Assembly (NCBI RefSeq): GCF_000417875.1
Contig: NW_006920874.1
Coordinates: 440,594 to 504,593, forward strand
Source: Pseudozyma flocculosa PF-1
Taxonomy: Eukaryota; Basidiomycota; Ustilaginomycetes; Ustilaginales; Ustilaginaceae
DNA length: 64,000 nt
Direction: 5' to 3'
This document shows positions 59,537-64,000 of the stretch, in pieces. The translations under genes and the position numbers were made by a program. Each line of letters opens with the position of its first letter. Positions within the stretch are counted from its first letter, which is position 1. The notes beneath the pieces were generated by a model. The model did no database searches, was not told the DNA's origin, and worked only from the letters and a program-made list of their open reading frames with translations.

Positions 59537-62527
59537 ATGTCGGATCGTTTCACCTTTAGCTTCACTACTCCAGCACCGCAAACGACGCCGGCCAGCATGT
59601 CTGAGGCCCTCGTCAAGACCGAAGACGGGCACGCCGGCTCCCCCAGTAGCCTCGAGTCGTCGTCGTATGCCTCGACGGCGCAGGAGCACACCCAGCTCAT
59701 GGACGAGGTGAGCTCGCAACGGGAGCCTGGGCGCATCCCATCTGGACGATGCTGACCATGCCACGGCCCCATCGTCCTCCTCCGCTTCGAGTTAGCTGCG
59801 AGCGTGTGGCGCGTCGCTCGACGTCGATGTCCCTCGCGTCGCCATTATTGGCAACCAGTCTGCTGGAAAGTCAAGTCTCATCGAAGGCATCTCTGGGGTA
59901 GGTCGAGTGACTCCCTCTTCCCTGCGCGCCTCGGCCTCGAACGACGACACATCCACTGAATCGCTGCTGGTCGTCGATGCAACTCCTCTTCTCAGATCAC
60001 GCTCCCTCGGGCCAAGGGTACTTGCACGAGGTGCCCGATGGAGATTCGCCTGTCGCCGTCAACGCAGCCCTGGCAGTGCCTGGTCAAGCTGCGCCTAGAA
60101 AAGGACGTGGATGGCGCCTTACTCAAAGACATCAAGGAGACTCCCTTTGGTCAGCCGATCAACGACAGGGCATTGGTCGAGGAACGGCTTCGCCGGGCTC
60201 AGCTCGCTGTCCTGAATCCTTCGAGTGATTCCACAACCTTCCTCTCTGCCCACTGCGACCTGTCCGCCAAGCCGCAGCTCAACTTTAGCACCAACCTGGT
60301 TTGCGTCGAGATCACCGGCCCCGGCGTGCCCAGCCTCTCGTTTGTCGACCTGCCTGGCTTCATTTCCAACGCCGCCAAGGGCGAGGAAGACAGCATCGAC
60401 CTCATCAGGAACCTCGCCAAGGAGACCATCAAGGGCGGCAACTGCCTCATCTTGCTCACTCTTACAATGACCGAGGATATCCAGACCCAGTACGGCGCAA
60501 TGCTCTCGCGTGAGGTTGACGAGAAAGGCGAACGCACCATCGGTGAGCCCCCTGTCGGCGAGGACGAGCAATCACTGGATTTCCGCGTCTAACCCGTGCA
60601 TCTCTGTGTCACACCCTCCGCAGGTGTCCTCACCAAGCCCGACGCGGTGCAGGAAGGCGACCTCGGATACTGGCAGGACGTGCTGCTGGGCCAGGTTCAG
60701 CCGCTACGACACGGCTACTTCGTCGTCAAGAACCCTTCTACCAAGGATCTCGATGAGGGCATCACTTACGGGGAAGCCCGAGCCAAGGAGCGCCTGCTCT
60801 TCCAAAGGTCCGAGTGGCTGTCGCTGCCGTCCTTGTCGCGCGAGCGTCTTGGCACTGAAAAGCTAGTCAACCGTCTAAGCAGCCTGCTGGAAACCTTCAT
60901 CCGCAAAAGGACCCCCAAGCTGACCGAGCAGATCCGCAAGAGCCTCAACGACGTCCAGGTCAAGCTCGATGCCATGCCCACCGAGATCGGCCAACACGAG
61001 GCGATCGCGCATGTTGACAGGCTCTGCCGCGCCTTCGCCAGCAAGCTGCAGGACTGCGTCGCTGGTTCCATCAAGGATCCAGAGCTGATCCAGAGTCTTC
61101 GGCGCCGCATTTTTGCCCGCTTCAGGAATCGCATCCGGTGAGCGTCGGGCTGGGATCGAAGACTCTGATCGCCTTGTCAAGGGGACTGTCAGCTGACTTC
61201 GCTTCGATGCTCGGGGCTTCCAGCTTGACCGCGCCCATCATTCTTCCCGTCACCGACGAGGAGCGGGAGGAGCACGACGAAGCTTGCGAGTCTTACACGC
61301 CGCTCGAAGACGATTCACTGGAGGACATTTGTCAGAAGATGGACGATCTCTTCGAGGGCTTCCACCTGGAAGACGACACGCATGACCACGAGGAAAGCGA
61401 TGCCGTCCCCGAGATCCTCACTCTGAGCGATATCCGCCGGAGGAAGGAAGAGTGAGTCTTGACCTGCCTCGCCGAGCCGGAACACGGTGCCCAGCGCTGA
61501 CCAGTCCCTATGCGCCACAACCAGCTCGATCACGCGAGAGCTTCCGGGCAACACGCCGTACCCTGTCAAGGTGGCTCTGATGCAAAGCTCGATGAAAGCA
61601 TGGAGGGCCATCACGACTGCCTGCTTCACGGCGACGAAGGCACTCCTGCTCGATCACGTCAAGGAGCTCATTGGCCTGCATTTCGGCGAATACGAGTCAA
61701 GCCCGCTAAGGTCACTGGTCACGTAAGTGCTGCACATCCACCTCGCTTGGATGGCTCGTCATCGCGACGGCGAGAACCTTGCTGACGGTTCATGGCGGGC
61801 ACTTGATGAATCTCTCCTCGGACGTAACACCTTCGAAGGTCGAGCCTGTGCGAGCGGATCGACGAGCGCGGTAGGATCGCCTTCACTGCGCTCATGCAGA
61901 TCATTGATTTCGAAGAAACGGTGGACACGGCCAATCTTCACTACTTCGTCTCGACTCGCGCATCGATGGTCGAGGCCCTGCAGAATCGTCGAGACGACAT
62001 AGTAGGGTGAGTCTTGATGGTCCAGAGAATTCATGGAGGACATCTGGCGACCTTGCAGCCATCTGATCCAGTCACATCCCCCAATCCGCCTCAGAACCGA
62101 GGAACGCGAGCAGGCCGACGTCGACTACCACAAGCAGCAGGCAATCTCGCATCTCCGCTCGGCCGGAATCAACGTCGAGCTCAGCGCGCTCGTGCGGCTA
62201 TCGGAGGCGGGCGAGTACCACGAAGAGCTCGAGCTGTGCGCCGAGATGCTGGCCTACTGGAAGGTGGCCTACAAGAGGGTGATTGACATGGTGCCGGGCA
62301 TGCTCGATGTGCACTTTGTCCGCAAGGTCGCCGACGAGGCCCTCGAGTGCCTGCACGCCAGCCTCGGCATCCAGCAGAAGGACGCAATGGAACGCTGCGT
62401 CAGGTATCTGCAGGAAGACGACGGCATCGTCGTCGCGCGCAACGAGCTCAAGGCTCGGCGCGCCCGTCTCCAGCAGGGCCTCAATGCGATCTGCAGCTTC
62501 GAGACGCGACTCCGCGCCGCCAACTGA
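59537..62527 (+). CDS. Mx-like dynamin superfamily GTPase
   Basis: Eight exons: 59537-59707, 59796-59897, 59996-60542, 60624-61137, 61224-61451, 61525-61722, 61839-62006, 62095-62527; 786 aa (819 from the ATG at 59438). The GTPase domain has VAIIGNQSAGKSSLIEGISG (G1, about 76), LPRAKGTCTRCPMEIRL (G2, Mx-like), SLSFVDLPGF (G3, about 209) and GVLTKPD (G4, about 277). The middle/stalk part follows, with RELPGNTPYPVKVALM and CERIDERGRIAFTALMQIID, and the C-terminal GTPase effector domain has KVADEALECLHASLGIQQKD and KARRARLQQGLNAI. There is no PH domain, Pro-rich tail or membrane helix, so it is neither classical dynamin nor a mitofusin. The TCTRCP motif points to the Mx/Vps1-like group; the cellular target in fungi is unknown. 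Splice sites of exons 5-8 are less certain than the first four. Confidence 0.88.
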
Positions 62528-63304
62528 GCACCCTCGCGATGGCTGAAGTCAGCAGGCCTGACTCCCAATCAGCATCGCGTCCACATGCCAAAACGCTTCA
62601 ACAGCGACCGACTCGACCGCGCCGCCGCCGCAGTATCGACGTGCGGCAACCTCGACCGCACCCAGCGGCATAGATCGCGTTATCAGATTCTCCCATCGCG
62701 CAAGTCAGACGTCTTCAACAGGCGTCGACGTTACACTGCGCCACCGACGACCGCATCCCAGACGTTGTGTCCTGTCGTGTCTCTCGACCAGAATCCAGAT
62801 CCGAATGATGGTCTGAGCTTGACCTCCGCCGCGAGATGTGGCGACGAACGATGCCGCGGCCAGCGCCCAGGCGGTTCTCGCACCTAACGTCGCTATCGGC
62901 AGCTCGAGACAGATGACCAGATCGAACCATCTGTGCGCTTCGGTCTCCCACCACCTTGCATCTCGGCGAACTGACTATGCATGCGTGGGCGGACGAGACG
63001 GGATGGGCGGCACGCGACGGACAGCGGCGATGGTTTGGAGTCGTTGAAATCGCCAGACGACGAGGGTGGTGGTACATGGTGCTGCTGCCGCAAAAGTGTT
63101 TCGTAGAGGGTCAAGGCGGTCGCTCTCGAGTCGCGCTCAAGGTCGTTCGACTATGCTCGGCTGCGCTTGTTGCGCTGCGTCGAACTGGAGGCGCCAGATC
63201 CGATCCTGTCGACAAAGCGCAGTCGGCGGCGTACGGCAAGATGGCGGTGTAAGTCATGCGATACCGAGCTGCGATGCGCCGGCTGGGGAACATGCTGCTT
63301 CTAC
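62528..63304. other. Convergent intergenic region
   Basis: 3' flanks of the dynamin (+) and CSN7 (-) genes. Short ORFs only; nothing recognised. Confidence 0.5.
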
Positions 63305-63931
63305 TCACTTTTTCCTCGAGCCGCCTCGACCACCCGCAGCCTGGTCGTCCCAGCCGTCAAGATCCATGCCGTCTGCGCCGGCCCACGCGGCCCTCTGACC
63401 CTTGCCGCCAGCGCCCTCCTGGGCCTGCTGGAGGGCGAGGAAGAGGGCCTGGTTGTGTTCGTGCCTGACGGCAGCGCCTGCGGCCTCCTGTGCGCGGATC
63501 CTCTCGATCTTGGCCTCGAGGCTCTTGAGCACTCCATCGGCCCTGCCTCCCCATCCCTGGAGCTGCGTCAGGAGCGCATCGATCTCTGCGGGGCCGCGAA
63601 CGTCTCGGCCGATGACGGCGTCGACCTCGAAGCGGGATCGGATCTGGTTGAGCTTGCCGCCGACGAGGCCGGCGTAGATTGAGTCGATGATGAGGTCCTC
63701 GAGCTCGCGCATGTCTTCGGTGGCCAGGTTGAGCGAGGCAAAGAGGGTGGCGTAGGGGAGCACGCGGGTGCCCGATGCGAGGGAGACGAGGGTGAGCTGG
63801 CGCAGCTTGAGCAGCTGAGCTGCCGTGAGCTCTGGAAACGACGAGGGGGACGCGGTGTAGTCGGGCAGGGTGCCGTATGCAAACAGCTCGAGGAGGCGGT
63901 AGAAGTGGGCGTACTCTTCCGAGGTGCGGAG
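63305..63931 (-). CDS. CSN7: COP9 signalosome subunit 7 (PCI domain), last exon; 5' part outside window
   Basis: Minus-strand exon from an acceptor (CATCAACACAG) at 63932 to the stop at 63305, 208 aa visible. PCI-domain pattern of CSN7: YRLLELFAYGTLPDYTAS, then LLKLRQLTLVSLASGTRVLP and YATLFASLNLATEDMRELED, LIIDSIYAGLVGGKLNQIRS, and FEVDAVIGRDVRG. After this comes a coiled-coil helix (VLKSLEAKIERIRAQEAAG), HEHNQALFLALQQAQEG and a Gly/Asp-rich tail ending GGSRKK. CSN7 is a structural subunit of the complex that removes NEDD8 from cullins. Upstream exons, including the start, lie beyond base 64000; 63932-64000 reads as intron. Confidence 0.88.
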   Translation of the reverse strand, partial: LRTSEEYAHFYRLLELFAYGTLPDYTASPSSFPELTAAQLLKLRQLTLVSLASGTRVLPYATLFASLNLATEDMRELEDLIIDSIYAGLVGGKLNQIRSRFEVDAVIGRDVRGPAEIDALLTQLQGWGGRADGVLKSLEAKIERIRAQEAAGAAVRHEHNQALFLALQQAQEGAGGKGQRAAWAGADGMDLDGWDDQAAGGRGGSRKK

Positions 63932-64000
63932 CTGTGTTGATGGAGGGGATGGACAGCGATGCGGGGCAAGGAAAGGCGGGTTCAGCTCTGGCTGCACGGG

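Noticed and set aside
1..64000. tRNA or rRNA genes, CRISPR arrays, transposon terminal repeats with transposase
   Set aside because: Scanning by eye for GGTTCGANNCC-type B boxes, repeated spacers and long terminal repeats gave nothing convincing; a covariance-model search would be needed to exclude tRNAs.

Overview
The window is nuclear DNA of a GC-rich filamentous or yeast-like fungus, most likely a basidiomycete. The genes have short introns with GTGAGT/GTACGT-type donors and CAG/TAG acceptors, codons end mostly in C or G, and intergenic stretches are long and full of microsatellites. The gene complement (Mx-like dynamin, fungal MLH3, Mediator, CSN7, a secreted HsbA-type protein) fits a dikaryal fungus. 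Placement in Ustilaginomycotina is my inference from base composition and gene style, not something the sequence proves. There is no sign of bacterial operons, CRISPR, plasmid or phage modules.

Layout, left to right: the 3' end of a homoserine O-acetyltransferase gene (1-933); a 6.4 kb gene-poor stretch; a 7-transmembrane receptor with a very large third cytoplasmic loop (7307-10445, +); an acetate kinase with five exons (11388-13378, +); a very large serine-rich membrane protein whose reading frame breaks at a T5 tract and continues in the next frame (20083-13851, -); Mediator subunit 18 (+) tail-to-tail with mismatch-repair MLH3 (-); histone H1 with three unusually long introns (-); a small uncharacterised ORF (-); AP-1 mu adaptin (+); phenolic acid decarboxylase (+) facing a secreted hydrophobic-surface-binding (HsbA) protein (-); the cytosolic Fe-S scaffold ATPase CFD1 (+); a single-pass membrane protein (-); a 6.7 kb stretch thought empty at first sight but holding two places with coding-like codon use on the minus strand (about 44.8-45.6 kb and 46.7-47.35 kb); a p24/ERP cargo receptor (+); a CLC chloride/proton exchanger (-); a RING-H2 membrane ubiquitin ligase (+); an RRM-cyclophilin of the PPIL4 type (-); an Mx-like dynamin GTPase (+); and the 3' part of COP9 signalosome subunit 7 (-), which runs off the window.

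Most genes are independent housekeeping units: vesicle traffic (APM1, p24, CLC, dynamin), chromatin and transcription (H1, MED18), DNA repair (MLH3), protein turnover (RING-H2, CSN7), Fe-S assembly (CFD1). The more lifestyle-specific genes are the receptor, acetate kinase, phenolic acid decarboxylase and HsbA; the last two are convergent neighbours and would both act at a plant surface. I found no clear multi-gene novel system. The best leads are the frame break in the serine-rich gene, the unresolved minus-strand genes between 44.7 and 47.4 kb, the weak ATPase motifs of MLH3, in-frame (3n) introns that could be retained, and an A/T-run inverted repeat at 31.2-31.4 kb. Exon borders are read by eye from splice consensus and frame continuity, without transcript data.
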